Shown piece after piece: positions 1 through 8,276 of a stretch of 64,000 nt of DNA. Each line of letters begins with the position of its first letter. Within the stretch, counting starts at the first letter, position 1. Source of the stretch: Stappia sediminis (GTDB lineage Bacteria > Pseudomonadota > Alphaproteobacteria > Rhizobiales > Stappiaceae); NCBI RefSeq assembly GCF_009826895.1, contig NZ_WUMV01000009.1:343046-407045 (forward strand), given 5' to 3'. The notes under the pieces are model-generated. The model worked only from the letters and a program-made list of their open reading frames with translations. It did not search any database and was not told the origin of the DNA. Both the position numbers and the translations under genes were made by a program.

Positions 1-587
1 TTTTCGATGGTTCGAAATCATTGCCCTACGCCGAAACGGACGAAACGTCCCCGATCAACGTCTATGGCGAAAGCAAGCTTGCCGGCGAAACGGCGGTGCA
101 ATCGACTTGCGCGCGCCACGTGATCCTCCGCACATCCTGGCTTTACGGGCTTCACGGCGGGAATTTCGTCAAGACGATGCTACGCCTTGGAAAGGAGCGC
201 GATGTCCTGCGCATCGTCTCCGACCAGACCGGCTGCCCGACATATACGGGCGACCTTGCCGCCGCGATATTGTCCATTTGCCGCCGCCATGTAGACGGAA
301 ACCCTCCCCAGGATGGGTTCGGTCTCTTCCACTATGCAGGCGCGGGGCAAACGAGTTGGTACGAATTCGCGCGGGAAATCTTTCGACTGTCGAATGCCTT
401 CGGCATGAAGGCGCCCCGGTTGGAGGCGATTGCTACAACGGATTTTCCGGCAAAGGCTCCCCGGCCGCAAAACTCCGCTCTCGAATGCTCGAAGATCGAG
501 GCCGCCTATGGCCTTCGCGCGCGGCCCTGGAGATCGTCGCTCGCCGGAATGCTCGACACATTCTCCCGAGACCGGAACACGTCATAG
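1..587 (+). CDS. rmlD: dTDP-4-dehydrorhamnose reductase RmlD, C-terminal part (truncated by window start)
   Basis: NADPH-dependent reductase that performs the last step of dTDP-L-rhamnose synthesis in the cytoplasm. The reading frame is open to the left edge (codons in phase with base 3) and starts with a VFDG-like FDGS stretch, followed by PYAETD and the SDR active-site Tyr/Lys in YGESKLAGE. The C-terminal substrate-binding part (RTSWLYG, GNFVKTML, VSDQTGCPTYTGDLA) matches RmlD closely. The N-terminal Rossmann part lies outside the window. The gene sits 25 bp upstream of rmlA and is surely in the same operon; rhamnose made here may feed the polysaccharide loci further along. The family call is secure; only the start is unknown. 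Confidence 0.95.
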   Translation, partial: FDGSKSLPYAETDETSPINVYGESKLAGETAVQSTCARHVILRTSWLYGLHGGNFVKTMLRLGKERDVLRIVSDQTGCPTYTGDLAAAILSICRRHVDGNPPQDGFGLFHYAGAGQTSWYEFAREIFRLSNAFGMKAPRLEAIATTDFPAKAPRPQNSALECSKIEAAYGLRARPWRSSLAGMLDTFSRDRNTS

Positions 588-612
588 ATCGCAAAGGTGA
601 AGGGGCGTGCGA

Positions 613-1491
613 ATGAAAGGCATCATCCTCGCGGGCGGGTCCGGCACGCGGCTTTATCCCATCACCTATTCGGTCTCCAAACAGCTTCTGCCCGTCTACG
701 ATAAGCCGATGATCTATTATCCGCTGAGCACGCTCATGCTGGCGGGTATCCGCGATATTCTCGTCATCACCACACCGCAGGATTCACAAGCGTTCCGCCA
801 TCTCCTGGGCGACGGCAGCCAATGGGGCATCCACCTTGCCTATGCCGAGCAACCAAGCCCGGCAGGCTTGGCCCAGGCGTTTTTGATCGGCCGGAACTTC
901 ATCGCGGGCGATGCCTGCGCCATGGTGCTCGGCGACAATATCTTCTACGGCCACGGCCTGACGGATAAGTTGAAGGCAGCGGCCTCGCGCAGCGAAGGCG
1001 CGACCATATTCGGCTACAAGGTCGTCGACCCGCAGCGTTTCGGTATCGTGGAAATGGATGAGGCCGGACGCCCCGTCTCGATTGAGGAAAAGCCGCGAAA
1101 ACCGAGATCGCCCTGGGCGGTCACGGGAATCTATTTTTACGATCGCGACGTGGTCGACATCGCTCGGGAAATCCGCCCCAGTTCGCGCGGCGAACTGGAA
1201 ATCTCCGACATCAACGCCCGATACCTCGAATGCGGCGGCCTGAACGTCGAACTGCTCGGTCGCGGCTATGCATGGTTCGACACCGGCACTCACGACAGCC
1301 TCGTGGAAGCCGCGTCATTCGTTCAGACCGTCGAAAAACGGCAGGGATATCGCATCGCCGTGCCCGAAGAGATCGCCTTCCTGAATGGTTGGGTTTCGCA
1401 GGATGATCTTGAGCGAATGGGGGAAACCCTTGGAAAGAACGGATACGGACAGTATCTGCTGATGCTTGCCCGGGAATCCCTGGATCATTAG
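613..1491 (+). CDS. rmlA: Glucose-1-phosphate thymidylyltransferase RmlA
   Basis: Makes dTDP-glucose from dTTP and glucose-1-phosphate, the committed step of dTDP-rhamnose synthesis, and is normally inhibited by dTDP-rhamnose. The protein is 292 aa, the usual length. It opens with the nucleotidyltransferase signature [15 protein letters not shown] and keeps [19 protein letters not shown], the metal-binding LGDNIFYG, and the EEKP and [10 protein letters not shown] motifs. I place the start at the ATG at 613 because AAGGGG lies about 7 bases upstream; a GTG at 607 would add two residues. It is the last gene of an rml operon whose other members are to the left of the window. Confidence 0.97.
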   Translation: MKGIILAGGSGTRLYPITYSVSKQLLPVYDKPMIYYPLSTLMLAGIRDILVITTPQDSQAFRHLLGDGSQWGIHLAYAEQPSPAGLAQAFLIGRNFIAGDACAMVLGDNIFYGHGLTDKLKAAASRSEGATIFGYKVVDPQRFGIVEMDEAGRPVSIEEKPRKPRSPWAVTGIYFYDRDVVDIAREIRPSSRGELEISDINARYLECGGLNVELLGRGYAWFDTGTHDSLVEAASFVQTVEKRQGYRIAVPEEIAFLNGWVSQDDLERMGETLGKNGYGQYLLMLARESLDH

Positions 1492-1578
1492 CGATTTGAA
1501 ATCTTTTCTCCCTTGACCGGCCTCCCTGTTGGTAGGCTTGGATTTCAATCACTTTCGTTTCGCGAACGGAGACCGCGC

Positions 1579-2529
1579 ATGGCACATCAGCATGAAAGCG
1601 GACGTCTGAACCTTCCCTTCGTCGGCATCTGCACCTTCGGCAAGAATCCTTACGTCGAGGATTGGGACAAGATCGATGCCGATGTCGCGGTGCTCGGCGC
1701 GCCGTTCGACCTTGGCACGCAGTGGCGGTCCGGTGCGCGCTTCGGCCCGCGCGGCATCCGCGAAGCATCGACACTCTTTTCCTTCGGTCATGCCGGCGCC
1801 TACGACCATGAGGACGACGTCACCTATCTGCCGGCGGAAACGACACGCATCGTCGACCTTGGCGATGCCGACATCGTCCACACCGACACGATGAAAAGCC
1901 ACGCCAACATCGAGTATGGCGTGCGCAAGATCCTGGCGGCAAATGCACTGCCCGTCGTGCTCGGCGGCGATCATTCGGTCAACATTCCCTGCATCAACGC
2001 CTTTGACGGCGTGGAGCCGATCCACATCGTGCAGATCGATGCTCATCTCGATTTCGTGGATGAGCGTCACGGCGTGCGCTACGGCCATGGCAATCCGATG
2101 CGCCGCGCTGCGGAAAAGCCTTATGTCACTGGCCTCACGCAACTCGGTATCCGCAATGTCTCGTCGACCGCGAAGGAGGGTTACGACGATGCGCGGCGCT
2201 ACGGCTCCGATATCCTGTCGGTGCGCCAGTTCCGCAAGTTGGGTGTCGATGGCACGCTTGCGCGCGTTCCCGAAGGCGCGCGCTACTACGTGACCATCGA
2301 TATCGATGGTTTCGATCCGTCGATCGCGCCCGGCACCGGCACGCCGAGCCACGGCGGCTTTTACTATTACGAGATGCTGGAGTTCCTGGACGGGCTTGCG
2401 AAACGCGGCAAGATCGTCGGGCTGGACCTTGTGGAGGTCGCGCCCGATTACGACCCGACCGGCTCGACGACGACGCTCGCCGCCCAGCTTCTGATGAACG
2501 TCATCGGCCGCATCCTGCATTACCGCTGA
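1579..2529 (+). CDS. Agmatinase/arginase-family ureohydrolase
   Basis: Mn2+-dependent hydrolase that releases urea from a guanidino compound. The protein is 316 aa from the ATG at 1579, which has CGGAGA about 7 bases upstream; the frame is open further up but without a better start. All metal-binding motifs of the family are visible: GGDHS (about residue 130), DAHLDF (about 154) and DIDGFDPSIAPGTGTP (about 240). The family includes agmatinase, guanidinobutyrase, guanidinopropionase and formiminoglutamase, and sequence reading alone does not separate them. It converges on a three-gene amino-acid catabolic operon (stop to stop 15 bp), which suggests a catabolic rather than a polyamine-biosynthetic job; that is inference. 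No guanidine riboswitch is apparent upstream. Confidence 0.88.
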   Translation: MAHQHESGRLNLPFVGICTFGKNPYVEDWDKIDADVAVLGAPFDLGTQWRSGARFGPRGIREASTLFSFGHAGAYDHEDDVTYLPAETTRIVDLGDADIVHTDTMKSHANIEYGVRKILAANALPVVLGGDHSVNIPCINAFDGVEPIHIVQIDAHLDFVDERHGVRYGHGNPMRRAAEKPYVTGLTQLGIRNVSSTAKEGYDDARRYGSDILSVRQFRKLGVDGTLARVPEGARYYVTIDIDGFDPSIAPGTGTPSHGGFYYYEMLEFLDGLAKRGKIVGLDLVEVAPDYDPTGSTTTLAAQLLMNVIGRILHYR

Positions 2530-2544
2530 AGCGTCTCTCGCGCC

Positions 2545-3297
2545 TTACCGAAGCTGCCGGCGGAACAATTCGCCGAAGCCGTCCCGCGCGTCCGCGATCC
2601 CCGCCTTGCGCAGCATGTGCCAGGCAAGCGCCTGATTGGATGAGATCACGGGCTTTCCCGTAAGTGCCTCCGCTTCCTCGAGGATGCCGGCGACGCGCAG
2701 GTTCGTGCAGGATACGAACACCGCGTCGCAGGGCTCCAGTTCGGCAACTGCCAGGATCGCCCGCAGCGTGGAGGGCGGCTTGATGCGCGCCACGATCCCC
2801 TCCTCGCTCTGCTCGAAAGAGCCGAAGCCGGCGATAGACACTCCCTCCACCTCCAGTTTCGCGCGGATCGCGGCGGAAACCTCCGCCACATAGGGCGTGA
2901 CGAAACCAAGCCGCGTGATGGAGAGCGCGCGGCAGGCGTCACGCACCGCCGTCACCGGGTCGCTCACCGCAGCACCCGGCCGGATTTCGCGGATGATCTC
3001 GGCGACCCTTGTTTCGCCGATCACCGCTGCACCGGACGTGCAGGCATAGCCGATCGCATCGAAACGGACGGTCGGCGGAAGAAGGTCCACCGCCGCCGGC
3101 AAATCAAGCTCCATCTGCTTCAGCGTGTCGGGCGTGACGTCGCGCCCGCTCGGGATTCGGCTCGTGGCAAGCGACACGCCGTCGATATCCAGGAACCGGC
3201 GAAACTCGGCCTCGATGGTCTCGTCCGCCTGCAGCACGACAAGTCCGAGCGAGGCCCGCGTGCCCAGTCCATCGTCGGTTTCATAGCCAAGCTTCAT
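2545..3297 (-). CDS. Asp/Glu racemase-superfamily protein (maleate isomerase / arylmalonate decarboxylase / EutA-like)
   Basis: A 250-aa protein of the cofactor-independent two-cysteine racemase superfamily. The two catalytic cysteines are placed as in maleate cis-trans isomerase, arylmalonate decarboxylase and the ectoine-utilisation protein EutA: the first in IGYACTSG (about residue 87), the second in VFVSCTNLR (about 198). The N-terminus LGYETDDGLGTRASLGLV is typical of the EutA/maleate isomerase subgroup. It is the last gene of a tight minus-strand operon with an M24 metallohydrolase (14 bp upstream) and a diaminopropionate ammonia-lyase-like enzyme. The other ectoine genes (eutC, eutE) are absent, so ectoine degradation is not supported; a racemase, isomerase or decarboxylase acting on the operon's amino-acid intermediate is more likely. 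Confidence 0.8.
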   Translation of the reverse strand: MKLGYETDDGLGTRASLGLVVLQADETIEAEFRRFLDIDGVSLATSRIPSGRDVTPDTLKQMELDLPAAVDLLPPTVRFDAIGYACTSGAAVIGETRVAEIIREIRPGAAVSDPVTAVRDACRALSITRLGFVTPYVAEVSAAIRAKLEVEGVSIAGFGSFEQSEEGIVARIKPPSTLRAILAVAELEPCDAVFVSCTNLRVAGILEEAEALTGKPVISSNQALAWHMLRKAGIADARDGFGELFRRQLR

Positions 3298-3311
3298 CGC
3301 ATTTCCCCGGA

Positions 3312-4487
3312 TTATCCCGCCGTCAGCACCGGCAGTTCGCGCGGCGTGCGGCGCGTCAGCAGCTGCGCTCCGTCTTCGCGCACGACGATGTTTTCCTCAT
3401 GCACCATGATACGGCTTCCGACCGTCCGGGTCGCGGGTTCCAGCGTCAGCACCATACCCGGCTCAAGCACCGTTTCGTCGAAATCCGTCAGCGACGGCCA
3501 TTCGGTCAGTTGCATGCCGAGCCCGTGGCCAAGCCGGCCGACATCGCCGTCCGCCCCGCCCGCTTCCGCGATCACGCCGCGCATGGCGTTGTAGAGGTCG
3601 CGGCAGGTCGCACCGGGGCGTGCCGCGGCAAAGCCCGCCTCGACAGCCCGGTAAAGCACGTCATGAGCCCGCTTCGCGGCATCATCGGCTTCCCCAATCC
3701 CGTAATTCCGGTCGAAATCGCAGAAATATCCGTCGAACACCGCGCCTGTATCCAGCATCAGCACATCACCGCGCTCAAGGGGCGTTTCGGACGGCGGCGA
3801 GATGACATCGTCATAGCCGCCCTGCCCCGCGCCACCGACGAGATAAGGCACGTCATCCGCGCCAAGCTCCAGGCATTTCCTCTTGAACGCGCGGAATGCG
3901 TCGGACAGCGACTGCCCTTCGTGGAAAAGCTCAGCCCCTGCCTCGAACGCGGAAGACGCTATCCCGCAGATATGTGCGATCTTCTCGATCTCGGCTTCGG
4001 ATTTCACCATCCTGAGCTTGCGGATCATCGGCGATGCATCGCGGAATCTCTCCTGCCCGAGAGCCTCCGTAAGACGCCGGAAATCCCGAAGCGGCATCCG
4101 CAGGTGGCTTTCCTGCCCCATCGGCGTGCCGATAGCCCCCTCGCCCGTCACCTCGCGCAGACAGTCCGTCAGCAGCGTCACGCCATCGTCGCTCGGGTGC
4201 GGCGAGGCCCAGGTTCGGATGTCGTCAAGCCACGTCTTGCGCATGAGCGGCGCGCCGATTTCCGGGATCACGGCAATCGGCTTTCCGCTTGCCGGCACGA
4301 CGAGGAACCATGGCCGCGTCGGGCTTTGCCAGAACTGCGTCAGATAGCCCGAGAAGTAGCGCACCTCCGGCTCTGTCGTCAGCAAAAGGGCGGCAAATCC
4401 CGCTTCGGCCATCGCGCCTTGGGCCCGCGCAAGGCGGCGTTCGTATTCGCTTGTCGGAAAGCCCCGTTCGGGTGCCTTGCCGCTCAT
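3312..4487 (-). CDS. M24-family metallohydrolase (Xaa-Pro peptidase / creatinase fold)
   Basis: A 391-aa pita-bread-fold protein with a creatinase-type N-terminal domain (about 10-160) and an M24 catalytic domain (about 170-385). The five metal ligands appear to be intact: the two Asp in MLDTGAVFDGYFCDFD, the His in GRLGHGLGMQ, and the Glu residues in LTLEPA and VHEENIVV. That argues for a metal-dependent peptidase or amidohydrolase and not a metal-free creatinase. Its ATG overlaps the TAA of the upstream ammonia-lyase gene by one base (TAATG), so the two are translationally coupled. The substrate is unknown; the neighbours suggest that it releases an amino acid from a dipeptide or an N-acylated or cyclic derivative. 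It resembles EutD/DoeA only at family level. Confidence 0.87.
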   Translation of the reverse strand: MSGKAPERGFPTSEYERRLARAQGAMAEAGFAALLLTTEPEVRYFSGYLTQFWQSPTRPWFLVVPASGKPIAVIPEIGAPLMRKTWLDDIRTWASPHPSDDGVTLLTDCLREVTGEGAIGTPMGQESHLRMPLRDFRRLTEALGQERFRDASPMIRKLRMVKSEAEIEKIAHICGIASSAFEAGAELFHEGQSLSDAFRAFKRKCLELGADDVPYLVGGAGQGGYDDVISPPSETPLERGDVLMLDTGAVFDGYFCDFDRNYGIGEADDAAKRAHDVLYRAVEAGFAAARPGATCRDLYNAMRGVIAEAGGADGDVGRLGHGLGMQLTEWPSLTDFDETVLEPGMVLTLEPATRTVGSRIMVHEENIVVREDGAQLLTRRTPRELPVLTAG

Positions 4488-5698
4488 TATATTGCCTCCC
4501 CGCCGACGAGACGGTCGTAGATCGCCTGATCGGTAATGCCTTCAGTGCCTATCGCCAGCACGCGGGAGTTTTCATCGAGCCCGAGTGCCGCCATCAAGCC
4601 CTCATCCTTGCACGCCGCGATGAGCGCGGCGATACCGGCCACGCCGGATTCCCCCGCTTCAACCGCCGGATCATCGCCCGAAGGCCTTGCCAGAAGGCGC
4701 ATCGCCGGGGCGACATGGTCATCGGAAATCGCCAGGAAGTCCGAGGCGAGATCGGCAAGGATCGGCCAGCCGAGCGCGGAAGGTTCGCCGCAGGAAAGCC
4801 CGGCCATCAGCGTTTCGCTCTCGATCGTCACCACCTTTGCCGCGCCCGCCTTCGCACTTTCGAGCAGACATGGCGCGAGGTCCGGCTCCACGACGATGCC
4901 GCGCGGTGCCCTTTCGCCCCAAAGCTGGCGAAAGCGTGCAAGCGCGGAGGCCGCAAGCCCGCCAACCCCGCCCTGCAGCAGAACATGCGTCGGCGGCTCG
5001 GGCATTTCCGCCGCGATCTCGTCGAACATGACGCCATATCCGGCCATCACGTCGCGCGGCGGCTCCGTGTAGCCTTCCCAGGACGTGTCGGAGACGACGA
5101 ACCAGCCGTTCTTTTCAGCATCCGCACGGGCCTGAGCGACGGAATCGTCATAATCGCCGCTGATACGGACAATTTCCGCGCCGAGATTGCGCATGGCCTC
5201 TGCCCTGCCTTCGCTCACCTCCGCGTGGATATAGATCACGCAGCGCGCGCCGAATTGCTGCGCGCCCCAGGAAAGCGAACGCCCGTGGTTGCCGTCCGTC
5301 GCTGAAACAAGCGTCACCGCGCTCGCCTCATCCGCGTAGCGCCGCAGGCGAATGTCTTCCAGTGTTACGGGCTTGCCGAGTTTCCGGCCGACTTCGCGTG
5401 CCAGCAGGCGGCAGGCGGCATAGGCCCCGCCGAGCGCCTTGAAGCTTCCAAGGCCGAAGCGCGAACCCTCGTCCTTGTAAAGGATCGAGCCTAGCCCGCA
5501 CGTTCCCGCAAGAGCGTCCAGCGAATGAAGCGGCGTCGGGCGGTATCCTTCCCACGCGGTGATTTCGCTCCGCGCCCGGTCGTAATCTCGCCCGGTGAGG
5601 ATTTTCTCTTCCAATCCCCCGAACACCGGTTTGGCCTGGAAATGCTCGATGCGCCCAGCCTCGAACGCGTACTTGTCGGACGCCAATGCCTGTCTCAT
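4487..5698 (-). CDS. dpaL: Diaminopropionate ammonia-lyase-like PLP enzyme
   Basis: A fold-type II PLP enzyme of 403 aa, close to the usual length of DpaL/YgeX (about 400 aa), which converts 2,3-diaminopropionate to pyruvate and ammonia. The PLP lysine is in FGLGSFKALGGAY (about residue 88), the substrate loop is SATDGNHGRS (about 135) and the phosphate-binding loop is QGGVGGLA (about 242). KDEGSRFGLGSFKALGG and ATDGNHG are characteristic of DpaL and not of ordinary threonine dehydratase. It is the first gene of a three-gene minus-strand operon and is divergent from the Lrp/AsnC regulator. Serine/threonine dehydratase-type activity on a related beta-substituted amino acid remains possible. 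Confidence 0.85.
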   Translation of the reverse strand: MRQALASDKYAFEAGRIEHFQAKPVFGGLEEKILTGRDYDRARSEITAWEGYRPTPLHSLDALAGTCGLGSILYKDEGSRFGLGSFKALGGAYAACRLLAREVGRKLGKPVTLEDIRLRRYADEASAVTLVSATDGNHGRSLSWGAQQFGARCVIYIHAEVSEGRAEAMRNLGAEIVRISGDYDDSVAQARADAEKNGWFVVSDTSWEGYTEPPRDVMAGYGVMFDEIAAEMPEPPTHVLLQGGVGGLAASALARFRQLWGERAPRGIVVEPDLAPCLLESAKAGAAKVVTIESETLMAGLSCGEPSALGWPILADLASDFLAISDDHVAPAMRLLARPSGDDPAVEAGESGVAGIAALIAACKDEGLMAALGLDENSRVLAIGTEGITDQAIYDRLVGGEAI

Positions 5699-5751
5699 GG
5701 AACCTCACCTCAACAAATCGATGGACTGTTTGAAACCAAAATAGCAGCATG

Positions 5752-5772
5752 ATGCGATGAAACTCATCGCAT
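5752..5772. promoter_or_regulatory. Perfect 9-bp inverted repeat, candidate Lrp/AsnC operator
   Basis: Arms ATGCGATGA and TCATCGCAT separated by AAC form a 21-bp perfect palindrome in the 177-bp region between the divergent dpaL-like and Lrp/AsnC genes. It lies about 55 bp upstream of the dpaL start codon. Position and symmetry suit an operator for the neighbouring Lrp-type regulator; binding itself is inference. Confidence 0.6.
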
Positions 5773-5875
5773 TCCATGGGCCATACGAGGCATTGCGTCG
5801 ATATTTGCCACAATCCTGAGGATTTTCGGAATAACCTCGAATTTGTACAAACCGCAGTTTTCAGGAGCAGGACAA

Positions 5876-6343
5876 ATGGATGATTTCGACCGTTCGATTC
5901 TCGCCCTCGTCCAGACCGACAATCGCCTTTCGAGCGAAAAGATCGGCGAGGCTGTGGGCCTGTCGCCGGCAGCGGTTCAAAAGCGGCTGAAGCGATTGCG
6001 CGACAATGGCACGATCTGCGCGGATATCGCCGTGATCGCACCGGAGCGCATCGGCCTTTCCATGACGATCATCGCGGAAGTGACGCTGGAGCGTGAAAAT
6101 CTCGCCGTTCTCGATGCCTTCAAGCGGCGTATGCGCTCCTCGCCCACCGTCCAGCAGTGCTACTACACGACGGGAAGTGCCGATTTCATCCTCATTCTCA
6201 CCGTTCGGGACATAAAGGACTATGAGGAGTTCACACGGGAATATTTCTTCGGAAACGCGGAAATCCGCAAATTCCAGACGAACATCGTCATGGATACGGT
6301 GAAGGCGGGCCTCACCGTACCTATCGACATGGAACGCGGTTGA
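5876..6343 (+). CDS. Lrp/AsnC-family transcriptional regulator
   Basis: A 155-aa regulator with the standard layout: an N-terminal winged helix-turn-helix (MDDFDRSILALVQTDNR; helix-turn-helix around EKIGEAVGLSPAAVQKRLKRL) and a C-terminal RAM/AsnC ligand-binding domain (about 65-145) that usually oligomerises and binds an amino acid. The ATG at 5876 is chosen because AGGAG sits at 5863-5867; the open frame extends 11 codons further without support. It is divergent from the dpaL-M24-racemase operon and is the obvious local regulator, probably responding to that pathway's amino acid and acting at the 21-bp palindrome between the genes. Specific effector unknown. Confidence 0.93.
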   Translation: MDDFDRSILALVQTDNRLSSEKIGEAVGLSPAAVQKRLKRLRDNGTICADIAVIAPERIGLSMTIIAEVTLERENLAVLDAFKRRMRSSPTVQQCYYTTGSADFILILTVRDIKDYEEFTREYFFGNAEIRKFQTNIVMDTVKAGLTVPIDMERG

Positions 6344-6461
6344 ACTCGCTCTCCCGCAAAGGCGGAAAACGGCAATGAAAAGCTGTACGGACGCCGATTG
6401 AATCTGCGAAATATCACGGACCGGGTTGCCTCAGGCGCACGCCTGACCGGCCGCTGTTCGT

Positions 6462-6677
6462 TCAGCCGGCGGATTCCAGCGTAAAAGCCGCCTTCAGGAC
6501 CACCTGATAGTGATCCGTCTTGCCGCCTTCCACATGGCCGCGGATTTGAACGACTTCGTACCATCGAAGATTGCGGATCGTTTCGTCGGCGCGGGCAATT
6601 GCGTTGTTGATCGCATCCTCGATGCTTTTGGGGGATGTCCCGACCAGATCGACCAGCTTGTAAACATGATCCGACAT
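6462..6677 (-). CDS. Dodecin (flavin-storage protein)
   Basis: A 71-aa protein that matches dodecin in length and pattern. Dodecins form hollow dodecamers that bind flavins or flavin precursors in the cytoplasm. Visible hallmarks are [19 protein letters not shown] at the N-terminus, the WYEVV strand with the flavin-stacking Trp (about residue 39) and [26 protein letters not shown] about 7 bases upstream of the ATG supports the start. It stands alone, with about 120 bp of intergenic sequence on each side. Confidence 0.93.
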   Translation of the reverse strand: MSDHVYKLVDLVGTSPKSIEDAINNAIARADETIRNLRWYEVVQIRGHVEGGKTDHYQVVLKAAFTLESAG

Positions 6678-6792
6678 TTGACCGCTCCTCTTCGAGCACG
6701 GGCGGTCATATTACTTCAAGCATGGTTCGAGGGTCCAATGCCAGGCTCAAGACCGGCGCGTAACCCATGTGACGAGTATGGACCGAAATGAT

Positions 6793-6869
6793 TGGCGACC
6801 CCGGCAGGATTCGAACCTGCGACCATCGGCTTAGAAGGCCGGTGCTCTATCCAACTGAGCTACGGGGCC
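6793..6869 (-). tRNA. tRNA-Arg (anticodon TCT)
   Basis: The reverse complement folds as a full cloverleaf. It has an acceptor GGCCCCG paired to CGGGGTC with one G-U pair, D-arm GCTCAGTTGGATAGAGC, anticodon loop CTTCTAA giving TCT, T-arm with TTCGAAT, discriminator G and an encoded CCA. Length is 77 nt. Confidence 0.97.
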
Positions 6870-6934
6870 GTTTTGCGCAAAAGCGAACTGCCGCGCATCC
6901 GCCGTTGGCGCGCGGCATCCACGATCAAGGACGC

Positions 6935-7240
6935 TCAGTGCGTCCAGGGCATGTAGCGGTCGTATTTGAAATTGTCCGAATAGGCGATCTTCGGGATCCT
7001 GCGGTCCTGCGCCTCTTCCACGCGATAGGGAATTCCATTGCGCTTGGCGTAGGCGATGGCCTCGTCCTTCGTTTCGAAACGAAGGCGGATCTGCTGCTTC
7101 ATGTCGGAAGAAGACGTGTAGCCCATCAAGGGTTCGATCGAGCGCGGCTGCTCCGGCTCGAAATCGAGCACCCACAGGTGCGTCTTGCCCTTGCCAGACT
7201 GCATGGCCGTCTTCGCCGGGCGGTAGATCCGTGCAACCAT
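6935..7240 (-). CDS. NDUFS4-like NADH dehydrogenase accessory subunit
   Basis: A 101-aa protein of the ETC complex I conserved-region family (the alphaproteobacterial counterpart of mitochondrial NDUFS4/AQDQ). It stabilises the peripheral arm of respiratory complex I at the inner membrane. Family marks are the N-terminal ARIYRPAKTAMQSG, KTHLWVLDFEPE, the F-E-T-K-D-E-A-I-A-Y-A stretch around residues 60-70, and the C-terminal YSDNFKYDR. The gene is monocistronic, between tRNA-Arg and a small unknown gene; in this bacterial group it usually lies apart from the nuo operon. Its presence supports an alphaproteobacterial origin. Confidence 0.92.
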   Translation of the reverse strand: MVARIYRPAKTAMQSGKGKTHLWVLDFEPEQPRSIEPLMGYTSSSDMKQQIRLRFETKDEAIAYAKRNGIPYRVEEAQDRRIPKIAYSDNFKYDRYMPWTH

Positions 7241-7489
7241 CTCGTGTTCGATCCCGTCAGTTCATCCAAAAACACGGCACCCGCAACGGGGCGCTTGTCG
7301 CTCGTTTATTTCTCCGCAAATCCGCCCTGTCAATGGCGCATGGCCAATTCCTGCAAGGAGCGGAATGCAACAACGGATAAATCCGGTTGTGCGCCCAATC
7401 ATGCGTGCGAATCCGCTAGGAATTGTGACACAAACAGGATTCGTCTTCTCGATTGCGGCTTGTTCGGGCCGCGTTTCCCTTTCCACCGC

Positions 7490-7804
7490 ATGAACGGCCT
7501 TCCGCGCATCATGAACTGGCATATCGAATTCCCGAAAGACATGACGCCCCAGCATTGGGCCGCAATCGTTACCGTCTTGCAGCCGGCCCTGCGCAAGGCC
7601 ATTGAAGAAGGCGTGGATACGAAAGGCGAGGATGCGCGCATCTGGTTCGAACAGCTCAGTCAAACGTTGATGACGCGCGCGAAGGGAACCGTGACGGAAG
7701 GCATACCGATGGATGTCGAGGCGGAGGGTTTGAGGCTCGGCCTTCGCATCCTTCAGGCAACGCTTGAAGCCTGCCGGCACGATTTGTTCAGCGAATCCCG
7801 GTAA
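7490..7804 (+). CDS. Conserved small protein of unknown function
   Basis: A predicted 104-aa soluble, helical, acidic protein that I do not recognise. The start is uncertain: an ATG at 7490 or one at 7511 (which gives MNWHIEFPKDM and 97 aa) are both possible, and neither has a clear ribosome-binding site. The C-terminal half (about 40-100) is predicted to form amphipathic helices (IWFEQLSQTLMTRAKG, EGLRLGLRILQATLEACRH). It is convergent with the next gene and has no functional context. I include it because the composition and codon bias look coding and the opposite-strand frame does not. Confidence 0.55.
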   Translation: MNGLPRIMNWHIEFPKDMTPQHWAAIVTVLQPALRKAIEEGVDTKGEDARIWFEQLSQTLMTRAKGTVTEGIPMDVEAEGLRLGLRILQATLEACRHDLFSESR

Positions 7805-7817
7805 CGCGCACGCCCCC

Positions 7818-8201
7818 CTACCGCCGAACCGGAAGTTCAGCCGGCGCTTTGCGAATATCTTCCACCAGACGCGCAAGATTGCGGTCGACCATGCCCCAGG
7901 GGTGCGTCTGGGCAAGGTCGGCGAGCAGACGGTGGTCTTCGTCTTCCAGCGCCAGAACGCCGTCCTTGGCCGCCTCGAGGGCATCGGATATCCGGAACCG
8001 GCGTTTCATCTGGCCGTAGTCGATCCCCTTTTGCGGATCGACGCGGTTGACCATCGCACCGATCAACACCCGGTAATCGGCGGGCGCGCCCTTTTCCGTC
8101 AGTTCGGCCTCGGCCTGGCCCTGCGTGATTTCGCCTGTCTGAAGACGGCGGTTGAGGTCGTCGAGATCGCTGCCGAGTTTCTTCAGCTCGATGAATTTCA
8201 T
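7818..8201 (-). CDS. Small protein downstream of tail-fibre gene, unknown function
   Basis: A 127-aa charged, helical protein from the ATG whose complement is at 8199-8201 (MKFIELKKLG). The first 45 residues look like a coiled coil (LGSDLDDLNRRLQTGEITQGQAEAELTEKG is its general region) and the rest carries YGQMKRRFRISDALE and HPWGMVDRNLARLVEDI. There are no cysteines or membrane segments. It lies 75 bp downstream of the phage-type tail fibre gene on the same strand, so it may be a fibre chaperone, an assembly protein or a small structural protein. That role is inference only; no family was recognised. Confidence 0.6.
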   Translation of the reverse strand: MKFIELKKLGSDLDDLNRRLQTGEITQGQAEAELTEKGAPADYRVLIGAMVNRVDPQKGIDYGQMKRRFRISDALEAAKDGVLALEDEDHRLLADLAQTHPWGMVDRNLARLVEDIRKAPAELPVRR

Positions 8202-8276
8202 GGGGCGATTATCCTTTGATGGAAGTGAGTGTTTACGACGCAATTTCGCCGCGATCGCGCGAGCGCTCTTGAACCT

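Noticed and set aside
1492..1578. A guanidine or other riboswitch upstream of the ureohydrolase gene
   Set aside because: The interval to rmlA is only about 90 bp and shows no conserved riboswitch elements or terminator hairpin.
3399..4520. Long plus-strand frame (373 codons) across the M24 gene, and similar antisense frames over the tail fibre and rkpA genes
   Set aside because: Shadow frames: Arg/His/Pro-rich translations with no domain and no ribosome-binding sites, opposite genes with intact motifs.
2545..5698. Assignment of the operon to ectoine degradation (eutABCDE)
   Set aside because: The racemase and M24 proteins are only superfamily-level matches, the PLP enzyme has DpaL motifs, and eutC, eutE and an ectoine transporter are absent.
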